Source: Ferruginibacter sp. (lineage in GTDB: Bacteria > Bacteroidota > Bacteroidia > Chitinophagales > Chitinophagaceae). Taken from it: a stretch of DNA of 11,688 bases. The notes beneath the pieces were generated by a model, which did no database searches, was not told the origin of the DNA, and saw only the letters and a list, made by a program, of their open reading frames with translations. The stretch lies in NCBI GenBank assembly GCA_018057635.1, contig JAGPDJ010000042.1, positions 1-11,688 of the forward strand, in the 5' to 3' direction. The translations under genes and the position numbers were made by a program. Below, piece by piece: positions 1 to 5,908 of this stretch (its first letter is position 1; the number at the start of each line of letters is the position of its first letter).

Positions 1-127
1 TGAGGTTTGAGGTTTGAGGTTTGAGGTTTGAGGTTTGAGGTTTGAGGTTTGAGGTTTGAGGTTTGAGGTTTGAGGTTTGAGGTTTGAGGTTTGAGGTTTG
101 AGGTTTGAGGTTTGAGGTTTGAGGTTT
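1..127. repeat. Perfect 7-bp tandem array (TGAGGTT)18, cut by the window edge
   Basis: Eighteen uninterrupted copies of TGAGGTT fill bases 1-126, followed by one extra T. The array touches the left window edge, so its full length is unknown. Every + strand frame meets TGA once per 21 bases, so it cannot be coding on that strand. The minus strand (AACCTCA repeated) is open in all frames, but I see no start codon or gene running into it. There is no decay between copies, which suggests recent expansion by slippage. It lies about 85 bases beyond the 3' end of the molybdopterin oxidoreductase gene. Best read as an intergenic VNTR-type satellite; function unknown. Confidence 0.95.
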
Positions 128-140
128 ATTAGGAATGCAA

Positions 141-193
141 AATTCGTGTAATTAGTTTAATTCGTGTAATTCGTTTTCAAAATTCGTGTTATT
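141..193. repeat. Three imperfect 13-bp direct repeats (AATTCGTGTAATT)
   Basis: Copies sit at 141-153, 159-171 and 181-193; the last reads AATTCGTGTTATT, with one mismatch. A shorter AATTCGT also follows the second copy at 168-174. Centre-to-centre spacings are 18 and 22 bases. They fill the gap between the 7-bp array and the 3' end of the molybdopterin oxidoreductase gene. They may be remnants of another intergenic satellite or downstream binding sites; neither can be decided from this sequence. Confidence 0.7.
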
Positions 194-211
194 ATTTAAT
201 CAAACCCACCC

Positions 212-964
212 TCACAACCCACTATAATAATCATATCCCTGTTCAAACCAATAATCTGGCGGGCGCTGACTGCTAAAGAAAATGGTTCCTATACGCTTAA
301 TGTGTTTTACTCCGTATTTTACCGGAATGATTAGCCTCAACGGAGCCCCATGTTTTAAGAGCAAGGGTTTACCGTTCATTTCATAACAAAGCAATGTTTG
401 GGGATGCATCATACTCCTGTTATCAATTCCAACATAATATCCCGAATCGGGTGTAATTAACCCGGTAAACTGAAGCCTAGCCTGTTCATCCAGGTTGTAT
501 TTTTTTACAAAATCGCTGAAACGTACACCGCCCCAATGTGATACCTGGCTCCATCCTTCAATACACTTAAAATCAAAAATAATCTCGGTTTTTGGCAATG
601 ATTTTATTTCTTCCAGGGTAATAAACTGTGTATCTCCGGGATTTCTAATCAATGTCAGTTTCCATGTTGCGGGATTGAATTCACTTTTCAAACCCGCGCT
701 GCCATTAACCCTAACCACCGGGGCTGCCATACTTTTTGGAAATGTTTTTGCAAATTTATTTTTACTAAAGAAATTGATGAATACAAATTCATTGGCATCC
801 AGTACTTTTCTGAGCGGCTTTAATGTACCTTGATCTTTTGGCTGACTGTTTAACCATTGCCAGCCCGCAAATGCCACTGCAATAAAAACAAAGAAAAAGA
901 AAAAAGACAGCAGCGTTTTATTCCTAACTTGTTTTTCTGTTATTATTTGCGTTTTAACTTCCAT
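212..964 (-). CDS. Membrane-anchored sulfite oxidase/MsrP-type molybdopterin oxidoreductase
   Basis: Predicted catalytic subunit of an envelope molybdoenzyme, 250 residues from the chosen start. One N-terminal membrane helix (about residues 17-35, with a run of Phe) precedes a molybdopterin-binding domain covering most of the rest. Family marks are FKCIEGWS with Cys134 as presumed Mo ligand, EMNGKPL, HGAPLRL near 205-211 and KYGVKHIKRI near 216-225. The frame is open upstream to an ATG at 1051, but that start would overlap the cytochrome b gene by 68 bases. The ATG at 964 leaves a 19-base gap and places the helix properly. No heme-binding motif or second C-terminal domain is present, so it is the short bacterial type rather than full sulfite oxidase. 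It is the last gene of the leftward set, directly after its likely cytochrome b partner. Oddity: no twin-arginine motif precedes the helix (R14-N15-K16 instead). The substrate is unknown; S- or N-oxides including methionine sulfoxide are candidates by family. Confidence 0.88.
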   Translation of the reverse strand: MEVKTQIITEKQVRNKTLLSFFFFFVFIAVAFAGWQWLNSQPKDQGTLKPLRKVLDANEFVFINFFSKNKFAKTFPKSMAAPVVRVNGSAGLKSEFNPATWKLTLIRNPGDTQFITLEEIKSLPKTEIIFDFKCIEGWSQVSHWGGVRFSDFVKKYNLDEQARLQFTGLITPDSGYYVGIDNRSMMHPQTLLCYEMNGKPLLLKHGAPLRLIIPVKYGVKHIKRIGTIFFSSQRPPDYWFEQGYDYYSGL

Positions 965-983
965 TAATAAATATTGAAAATGC

Positions 984-1685
984 TTAACTGTTTTTATTAT
1001 TATCGGGGCTGCTTTGTTTATTTGTTTCTTCAGAATGAGGTTCCACTTCAAATCCGGTTACCATACTTCGGAAATTATTCCAGCCTGCAAGTATTACCTG
1101 TATCACATGTATAAGAAAGAAAAGTACAAATCCAATCGTTAGTATAAAATGTTCGGCCCTTGCCCATTCATATCCTCCAAGTAAGTTGCAAAGCCAGTTT
1201 AACTGAACGGGTTTGTATATTGCGAAACCGGTTAGTATCATTCCCAAACCCATGAACAACACAACGCTGTATGCTATGCGCTGCGCCGCATTGTATTTCG
1301 TTTTCGGAGGTAAATATTTTTTTATTTTGAGGTCGTGCAGCAATACCTGCCACGCTTCTTTAAAAGCATGTTTTGCCGGAAAAATTTGCTTCCATTCTTT
1401 TGAAAATAGCTGGTAAAAAAAATAAAGCAATCCGTTGATCATAAATAACCACATGAATACAAAATGAAGGCTCATGCCCTCAGCCAACCGGAATGGAATA
1501 TTGAGCGCTTTATTGAATGAATCGGGAAAAAATTTAAGGATCGTCCGGTCACCCCACCCCAATCTGTACACATCGTTTGCCCAATAGATAAGCAAACCAC
1601 TCCAAACCATGATGGCAAGAATGGGAAAATTGATCCAGTGTAACCATCGGATAGCTAACGGATGTTTATATCTGATCTTTTTCAT
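984..1685 (-). CDS. Cytochrome b561-type membrane protein (thiosulfate reductase/Ni-Fe hydrogenase cytochrome b-like)
   Basis: Integral inner-membrane cytochrome b of 233 residues with four hydrophobic helices at about 17-36, 72-92, 138-157 and 180-201. The opening KHPLAIRWLHWINF is typical of the di-heme b561 / COG4117-like family. Histidines at the membrane edges (H16, H74, H179, H193) are candidate axial ligands for two b hemes. The C-terminal tail from about residue 213 is hydrophilic and low in complexity. It probably oxidises quinol and hands electrons to the molybdopterin oxidoreductase encoded 19 bases downstream. It thus fills the place that MsrQ/YedZ fills for MsrP, but it does not look like the YedZ six-helix fold. 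The stop of the DM13 lipoprotein gene is 43 bases upstream, so the three are probably co-transcribed. The assignment as an electron-transfer cytochrome b is strong; the precise partner is inferred from context. Confidence 0.88.
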   Translation of the reverse strand: MKKIRYKHPLAIRWLHWINFPILAIMVWSGLLIYWANDVYRLGWGDRTILKFFPDSFNKALNIPFRLAEGMSLHFVFMWLFMINGLLYFFYQLFSKEWKQIFPAKHAFKEAWQVLLHDLKIKKYLPPKTKYNAAQRIAYSVVLFMGLGMILTGFAIYKPVQLNWLCNLLGGYEWARAEHFILTIGFVLFFLIHVIQVILAGWNNFRSMVTGFEVEPHSEETNKQSSPDNNKNS

Positions 1686-1728
1686 CCGTTACAATTTACA
1701 GGTTTTATGCCGTAGTTGTAACATTCGT

Positions 1729-2157
1729 TTACTGCAACACAGCACTTCCAAATAAATGGTTATACTGTTCGCAATGGATCAGCACATATTTGTAAACAGT
1801 AAAGTCGGGATTCCCGGACACTGCATACAACTGGTTGCCATTTATTGATCTGAGGTTATCTAGTTTTATAAAATTCACCGGCATTTGTTCTTTGGAAATA
1901 TACACTTTCAAATCAGGGCCATTGCTGCTGTTGAAATTCTCCAGTGCTACTGTGTAGGAACCCTGTTTAAGATATACTTTTGCTGATCCTGTAACAGTAC
2001 CATAGGGGCCAGAAATGAAATCGCCGGAAAACTTCAAAACAGCTGTTGTATCTGAATTAAGTGTTTCATCAATAAAATCTGTTGATGCTTTTTTGCAGGA
2101 ATCAAATGCAATGATTGATGAAATGCCGATCAATAATAAAATATTGTTCTTTTTCAT
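1729..2157 (-). CDS. DM13-domain lipoprotein
   Basis: Secreted lipoprotein of 142 residues. An N-terminal hydrophobic segment ends in a lipobox-like AFDSC with Cys21 as likely lipidation site; Asp at -2 is unusual. Residues about 40-142 match the DM13 pattern: FSGDF near the start, NGPDLKVYIS in the middle, a GNQLYAV strand, then a single conserved Cys in LIHCEQYNHLFGSAVL (Cys129). DM13 is a small beta-sandwich domain proposed to act in redox or electron transfer because of the proteins it is fused to; its chemistry is not well established. It is the first gene after a 96-base gap that carries overlapping palindromes. Next come the cytochrome b and molybdopterin oxidoreductase genes, which fits a role as redox partner or accessory of that pair. 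The domain call is strong; the role is inference. Confidence 0.85.
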   Translation of the reverse strand: MKKNNILLLIGISSIIAFDSCKKASTDFIDETLNSDTTAVLKFSGDFISGPYGTVTGSAKVYLKQGSYTVALENFNSSNGPDLKVYISKEQMPVNFIKLDNLRSINGNQLYAVSGNPDFTVYKYVLIHCEQYNHLFGSAVLQ

Positions 2158-2182
2158 AAAATAGGTTTAATTAAGTAATTAC

Positions 2183-2205
2183 AACTACATGTAGTTATAT
2201 AACTA
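2183..2205 (-). promoter_or_regulatory. Two overlapping 14-bp palindromes, candidate operator of the DM13-cytochrome b-molybdoenzyme operon
   Basis: The stretch is built of half-sites AACTA, TAGTT, AACTA separated by spacers CATG and ATAT. This makes two perfect 14-base palindromes, 2183-2196 and 2192-2205, that share the middle half-site. The 5-4-5 geometry is that of Crp/Fnr boxes, although the bases differ from the TTGAT/ATCAA Fnr consensus. It lies 26-48 bases upstream of the DM13 start and just past the 3' end of the Crp/Fnr gene. The palindromes are seen directly; binding by the adjacent regulator is inference. Confidence 0.5.
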
Positions 2206-2253
2206 ATGTGATCAGGGTTCTGTAAAATTATTTGATAAGAAATTTATAAAAGG

Positions 2254-2994
2254 TCAGCTATGTGACAATGCAGCTTTTTTTAACAATTCAATATTTGGGA
2301 TATGTATCTTATTTTTTTGGATACTGATAAGTCCCTGGTTTTCCAATTGAGCAATAGTGGTTGTTACAGTTTGCCTGGAAGCGCCGATCAGTTTTGACAT
2401 ATCATCATGTGTTAGAAACCGGTCAATGGAAGCAGAATTAGCAGCACCAGATTCAACAGGTATCAATTGGATCAGCAAATTGATCAGCCTGCTGAGCACA
2501 GTTTTATTAAGCAGGTTTTGCAGCCTGGTTTCCACTTTTCTAACTTTTTTTCCCAGGTGATGACTGAAGGCAATCGCCATCTGCGGCTTCTTTTCAAGCA
2601 ATACCAGGAAATCTTCAATATCGAAAGCACAAAGGCTGACTTCGCTTTTATAAGCTTGAGCAAATTCGTCTTGTAACGCATTTTTTTCAAGAGTAAGTTG
2701 TCCAAATACTTCACCGGGTTGAATTACTTCTTTTATACATTCATTGCCAGCTTCATCAATGTAACCGATCTTGATAAAACCTTTTTTCATGAAGTATAAT
2801 TTCCGGTGGTTTTGAGAAGGGAAATAAATAAAATCACCTTTGCCTGCTTCAATAAAATTATGTACCAGGTTTAGCGATTCATATTCTGCTTCGGTGAGAT
2901 TGGAAAAGATATCAAAACCCCTGATCAGCAATAATGTTGAATCGCAACCGGAATCCGGGGAGCTATTTTGTTTTTTATTAATTTCTTTTTCCAA
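2254..2994 (-). CDS. Crp/Fnr-family transcriptional regulator
   Basis: Cytoplasmic DNA-binding regulator of 246 residues. Residues about 27-140 form a cyclic-nucleotide-binding-like beta-roll (GKGDFIYFPS, KKGFIKIGYID, GEVFGQL). A dimerisation helix follows at about 145-178, then a Crp-type winged helix at about 192-235 (LTHDDMSKLIGASRQTVTTT is the helix-turn-helix). The segment after GEVFGQL lacks the Arg-Thr/Ser-Ala phosphate-binding signature of cAMP receptors. The N-terminus lacks the Cys cluster of [4Fe-4S] Fnr; only C17, C86 and C122 are present. The signal is therefore probably neither cAMP nor an Fnr cluster. It sits 31 bases after msrB and 96 bases before the DM13 gene, on the same strand, which makes it the obvious candidate for local control of this redox locus. 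Confidence 0.92.
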   Translation of the reverse strand: MEKEINKKQNSSPDSGCDSTLLLIRGFDIFSNLTEAEYESLNLVHNFIEAGKGDFIYFPSQNHRKLYFMKKGFIKIGYIDEAGNECIKEVIQPGEVFGQLTLEKNALQDEFAQAYKSEVSLCAFDIEDFLVLLEKKPQMAIAFSHHLGKKVRKVETRLQNLLNKTVLSRLINLLIQLIPVESGAANSASIDRFLTHDDMSKLIGASRQTVTTTIAQLENQGLISIQKNKIHIPNIELLKKAALSHS

Positions 2995-3025
2995 AAATTA
3001 AAATTTGTTTCCTTGCTTAATAAAG

Positions 3026-3514
3026 TCAGTTCTTTGGTTTCTTTACAAAATTAAGTGATGCAGAATTCATACAGTATCTTAAACCGGTTGGTTTTGGCCC
3101 GTCATTGAAAACGTGACCAAGGTGAGCACCGCAGCGCATGCAGTTTACTTCTGTTCTTGTCATTCCATAACTGTTATCATCCAGTTCTTCTATATTTTTA
3201 GAACTGATGGGTTGCCAGAAACTTGGCCAGCCGGTACCACTTTCAAACTTTGTAGCAGAACTGAACAATGGCAATCCGCAACAAATGCAATTATAAGTGC
3301 CTTGTTGGTGGTTATTCCAGTAAATGCCACTATAAGCGGCTTCTGTTCCTTTTTTGCGGGTTACATCAAACTGAATAGCGCTAAGTTGCCTGCGCCACTC
3401 CGCATCAGTTTTGGTTACTTCATAACCTTTATTTGTATTGGTTTTACCTGTTTTTTGAGCTTCGCAGCCGAATACCATAAAAATGACAGATAAAAAAGCA
3501 AGTATGGGTTTCAT
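3026..3514 (-). CDS. msrB: Peptide-methionine (R)-S-oxide reductase MsrB, lipoprotein form
   Basis: Reduces the R epimer of methionine sulfoxide in proteins. The 162-residue product starts with a hydrophobic signal ending in VFGC, so Cys17 is a likely lipidation site and the enzyme should act in the envelope rather than the cytosol. The MsrB domain covers about residues 35-157. It has zinc-binding CxxC pairs (C76/C79 in CICCGLPLF and C125/C128 in CMRCGAHLGHVF), substrate-pocket GWPSFW at 95-100, and catalytic C148 in RYCMNSASLNF. No MsrA domain is fused to it. It is first in the leftward set, 31 bases ahead of the Crp/Fnr gene. Periplasmic MsrB needs an electron donor; none with a thioredoxin or DsbD fold is encoded in the window. 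Confidence 0.96.
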   Translation of the reverse strand: MKPILAFLSVIFMVFGCEAQKTGKTNTNKGYEVTKTDAEWRRQLSAIQFDVTRKKGTEAAYSGIYWNNHQQGTYNCICCGLPLFSSATKFESGTGWPSFWQPISSKNIEELDDNSYGMTRTEVNCMRCGAHLGHVFNDGPKPTGLRYCMNSASLNFVKKPKN

Positions 3515-3535
3515 ATATTTTTATTGAAGTACGTA

Positions 3536-3560
3536 AGTTTAAACTAAATAGTTTTACTAT
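3536..3560 (-). promoter_or_regulatory. AACTA/TAGTT half-site cluster upstream of msrB
   Basis: The segment contains a 10-base palindrome AGTTTAAACT (3536-3545), AAACTA-AA-TAGTTT (3541-3554) and a hairpin-like ATAGT-TTT-ACTAT (3548-3560). On the minus strand the half-site order TAGT, ACTA, TAGTT is the same as in the operator upstream of the DM13 gene, but spacers are shorter and uneven. It lies 22-46 bases upstream of the msrB start, almost the same position as in the other promoter. Such short AT-rich motifs recur by chance, so this is only a candidate. Confidence 0.35.
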
Positions 3561-3583
3561 CATAAAACCTTTAACAAGTCTTT

Positions 3584-3611
3584 TTGTTTAAAAGTAAATG
3601 CTATATTTTCG
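3584..3611 (+). promoter_or_regulatory. Possible Bacteroidota-type promoter for the 54-residue membrane protein
   Basis: TTG at 3584-3586 is followed after 17 bases by TATTTTCG at 3604-3611, one mismatch from the Bacteroidota -7 element TAnnTTTG. Transcription would begin around 3618, about ten bases before the start codon at 3628. The motif is weak and the region AT-rich, so this is a suggestion only. Confidence 0.3.
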
Positions 3612-3627
3612 GATAAATTGAAAAAAC

Positions 3628-3792
3628 ATGAGTGTATTAAGGCAGGTTGCAGAATATCTGTACATAAAAAAAAGGGATCCCAATGAAAAACCTACACAAT
3701 GGATGAAGTACATGCACGGGATCAACAGGTTGTCAATAATACTATTCCTGCTGGCTATGATCATTATTGTAGTTAAGCTGCTGTTGCGTTAG
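3628..3792 (+). CDS. Small single-pass membrane protein, 54 residues
   Basis: This short gene falls below common ORF length cut-offs. It begins MSVLRQVAEYLYIKKRDPNE and continues with KPTQWMKYMHGINRLSI. One membrane helix then follows at about residues 36-49, rich in Ile, Leu and Val, and the protein ends KLLLR. The Lys/Arg-rich first half should stay in the cytoplasm. The pattern (YIKKRDPN, a MHGINRLSI turn into the helix) resembles a conserved small-protein family of Bacteroidota that I think is DUF6728, from memory and unchecked. Function unknown. Its TAG stop overlaps the lpxB stop by three bases in a tail-to-tail arrangement. It starts 113 bases from the divergent msrB. The coherent membrane-protein composition and conserved-looking motifs favour a real gene over a chance frame. 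Confidence 0.75.
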   Translation: MSVLRQVAEYLYIKKRDPNEKPTQWMKYMHGINRLSIILFLLAMIIIVVKLLLR

Positions 3793-4922
3793 TGTAGTTT
3801 TTGTAGGAACAGGAAAATGCTTTTTGCAGCATTGGCTGAAGCATGGCCACCTTCACTCAGCAGGTTTTTTAATTGCCTGTAATCAGATCTTAATATTTCC
3901 TGCCTTTCTTTATCTTCTAATAATTTCTTTAATTCTGTTACAATTTTTTCTTTGGTAAGGTCACCTTGTATCAGTTCTTTCACAACTTCCTTATCCATGA
4001 TAAGATTTACCAATCCAATGAACCTGATCTTTATTAACCGTTTTGCAATCTGGTATGATATATTACTTCCTTTATAACAAATGATCTCCGGAACTTCAAA
4101 TAAGGCTGTTTCTAATGTTGCTGTTCCGCTGGTAACCAATGCTGCATTGGCTGTGTTTAACAATTCATATGTTTGATTAACTACAGCGCTCACATTATTA
4201 TAAGGTTTCATCAATTCATCGTAAAATGATGCAGGTAAACCGGGCGCTTTAGCAACAATGAATTTGTATGATGGAAATTCTCCGGCTACTTCCAGCATAA
4301 TAGGAAGTTTAATTAAAATTTCCTGTTTTCTGCTTCCTGGTAATAAAGCGATAACAGGTGTATCATCATTAATCCCATTAAGATTTTTTTGTTTGGAATT
4401 TGAATGCTTCGCTTTAAAATCATCTATAACTTCCACCAATGGATGGCCAACATATTCCACATCATAATTCCATTTCCGGTAAAAATCTTTTTCAAAAGGA
4501 AGTATGACAAGCATTTTATCTACATCCCTTTTTATGGCATGCACACGGTTCTCTTTCCATGCCCACACTTGAGGAGAAATATAGTAGATCACTTTATAAC
4601 CATGCACGCGGGCCCATTTTGCGATCCTTAAGTTAAATCCGGGATAATCTACAAGGATCAAAGTATCTGGTTTAAAGGCAAGGATATCTTTTTTGCATGC
4701 TTTAATATTTTGCAGAATGGTTGGCAGGTTTTTAATTACTTCAACAAAACCCATAAAAGCAAGATCACGATAATGTTTAACAAGTGTAGCACCGGCCGAT
4801 TCCATCTTATCTCCGCCCCAGCACCTGATTGCAGCCTTGTTGTCGAGTTTATGTAATTCCTTTATCAGGTTGCTTCCATGAAGGTCGCCACTGGCTTCAC
4901 CGGCAATGATGTAATACTTCAT
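3789..4922 (-). CDS. lpxB: Lipid-A-disaccharide synthase
   Basis: Glycosyltransferase (family GT19) of 377 residues, the usual size. It condenses UDP-2,3-diacylglucosamine with lipid X to form the lipid A disaccharide at the cytoplasmic face of the inner membrane. Signature segments occur in the expected order: GEASGDLHG (residues 8-16), LVDYPGFNLRIAKWA, YYISPQVWAWKENR, LPFEKDFY, VGHPLVE, LLPGSRKQEI, and SGTATLE in the donor-binding C-terminal half. The start at 4922 lies directly before MKYYIIAGEASGD, as in homologues. No other lpx gene is nearby, so it appears to stand alone. Its 3' end overlaps the convergent small membrane protein gene by a few bases. Assignment is secure. Confidence 0.97.
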   Translation of the reverse strand: MKYYIIAGEASGDLHGSNLIKELHKLDNKAAIRCWGGDKMESAGATLVKHYRDLAFMGFVEVIKNLPTILQNIKACKKDILAFKPDTLILVDYPGFNLRIAKWARVHGYKVIYYISPQVWAWKENRVHAIKRDVDKMLVILPFEKDFYRKWNYDVEYVGHPLVEVIDDFKAKHSNSKQKNLNGINDDTPVIALLPGSRKQEILIKLPIMLEVAGEFPSYKFIVAKAPGLPASFYDELMKPYNNVSAVVNQTYELLNTANAALVTSGTATLETALFEVPEIICYKGSNISYQIAKRLIKIRFIGLVNLIMDKEVVKELIQGDLTKEKIVTELKKLLEDKERQEILRSDYRQLKNLLSEGGHASANAAKSIFLFLQKLH

Positions 4923-4975
4923 GGTTGCAAATTAATAATTTGAGAACGAATCAGTCTGAAAATTTGGAATAATTC

Positions 4976-5001
4976 CGTCATTGCGAGGAACGAAGCAATC
5001 T
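4976..5001. repeat. Dispersed REP-like element (CATTGCGAGG...GAAGCAATC type)
   Basis: The core is an inverted pair ATTGC (4980-4984) and GCAAT (4995-4999) around a ten-base middle GAGGAACGAA. Sequences of the form GTCATTGCGAGG-n-GAAGCAATC are, from memory, scattered through intergenic regions of many bacteria, including Bacteroidota. Only one copy is in this window. It lies 54-79 bases upstream of the lpxB start and may be transcribed in its leader. Confidence 0.6.
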
Positions 5002-5086
5002 AAATCAGTTAGTAATAATTCAATAATATAATTATAATCTCACAATAACTGCTATTCAAAAATAAAATTAATATTCTACGGGAAAT

Positions 5087-5104
5087 TTGAAATGATCATT
5101 TCAA
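5087..5104. repeat. 18-bp perfect palindrome TTGAAATGATCATTTCAA
   Basis: A perfect 9+9 inverted repeat located 24-41 bases past the stop codon of the leftward dipeptidase gene. As RNA it could fold into a seven-pair stem with a GATC loop. Read leftward it is followed by AT-rich sequence with T-rich runs, so a weak terminator for that gene is possible. As DNA it could be a dimeric protein binding site. No choice between these can be made from sequence alone. Confidence 0.6.
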
Positions 5105-5127
5105 GGCAGGAAAACTATAATTATTTA

Positions 5128-5838
5128 TTATTCAATACGGGATAGTTCTTCAAAAGAAATATCAAGCAACTCATATGTTTTTGAATCTGGTAAATAATAA
5201 TGCCACCATTCTGTTTCCAATGCAATAAATCCGTGCTTTTCCATCAATGTTCTTAGTAATAACCTGTTTTGTATTACCTGGGCAGGTAAATCTTTAAAAT
5301 CATGGTGGGCTGTATCACTGAAATTATCAAAACCGGTTCCCATATCCAGGTCTTTCCCGGTTGAAAGGTCAGTGATCGTAAGGTCAACTGAAATGCCCCT
5401 GTTATGCCCGCTTCCCGATGCAGGATTGGCAGCATAACGGTCATCCATAACCTGTTCCCACATTTTTTCTGTAACGGAATACGGCCTGTAGGCATCCCAA
5501 ATCCGGATGCAAAGGTTCTTTTTTTGTAATGCAGCCTGAACATAGGTGAGTGCTATCAATGCTGCCCGCCTTAGATAAGTAGTTGTATGCGCCGGATATA
5601 ATTTCTGGTGCATAAAATTCCCTGTATCTGCATATTTAAGATCAATGATGGCAGAAGGGATCATGGCACTTACCGGGATCATTTTTTTTGCCGGGTTATC
5701 TGCAATGGTTTTCTTTAATATGGCTGCATCACCAATAACCCAAAGCCCATACTTATTTAATAGGGTGTCTTGCGTAAAAACAGGTATTGATATGAAGTAT
5801 AAAACAGCAAATGCCAGCACCTTTTTTATATGATACAT
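5128..5838 (-). CDS. ddpX: Secreted VanX/DdpX-type D-alanyl-D-alanine dipeptidase
   Basis: Zinc D,D-dipeptidase of peptidase family M15D, 236 residues, predicted to hydrolyse D-Ala-D-Ala. An N-terminal signal peptide (about residues 1-22, ending near PVFTQ) exports it. Catalytic marks match VanX: R118 in DAYRPY, zinc ligands H145 and D152 in SGHNRGISVDL, and E210 (general base) with H213 (third zinc ligand) in ETEWWHYY. Cytosolic VanX of glycopeptide-resistant Gram-positives lacks a signal peptide. An exported enzyme here points to salvage of D-Ala-D-Ala or trimming in the periplasm. It is divergent from the L,D-transpeptidase gene with only 70 bases between start codons, so the two may share a control region. 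The family call is strong; the physiological role is inferred. Confidence 0.9.
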   Translation of the reverse strand: MYHIKKVLAFAVLYFISIPVFTQDTLLNKYGLWVIGDAAILKKTIADNPAKKMIPVSAMIPSAIIDLKYADTGNFMHQKLYPAHTTTYLRRAALIALTYVQAALQKKNLCIRIWDAYRPYSVTEKMWEQVMDDRYAANPASGSGHNRGISVDLTITDLSTGKDLDMGTGFDNFSDTAHHDFKDLPAQVIQNRLLLRTLMEKHGFIALETEWWHYYLPDSKTYELLDISFEELSRIE

Positions 5839-5908
5839 ACTGTATTTTTAATTTTCCCGGAACTATGAAAAAAATATTCTTAATTTCAAGATACGTAATT
5901 ACCCTTTT

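Noticed and set aside
1..127. CRISPR array or telomere-like repeat
   Set aside because: The copies are directly contiguous with no spacers, and the unit has only GG, not the longer G runs of telomeric repeats. It is a simple tandem satellite.
495..833. 112-residue rightward open frame
   Set aside because: It lies wholly opposite the well-supported molybdopterin oxidoreductase gene and shows no recognisable domain; a shadow frame.
5128..5838. Glycopeptide (vancomycin) resistance gene vanX
   Set aside because: The catalytic motifs match, but the protein has a signal peptide and no vanH, vanA-type ligase or vanRS genes are nearby. An exported dipeptidase of the DdpX type is the better reading.
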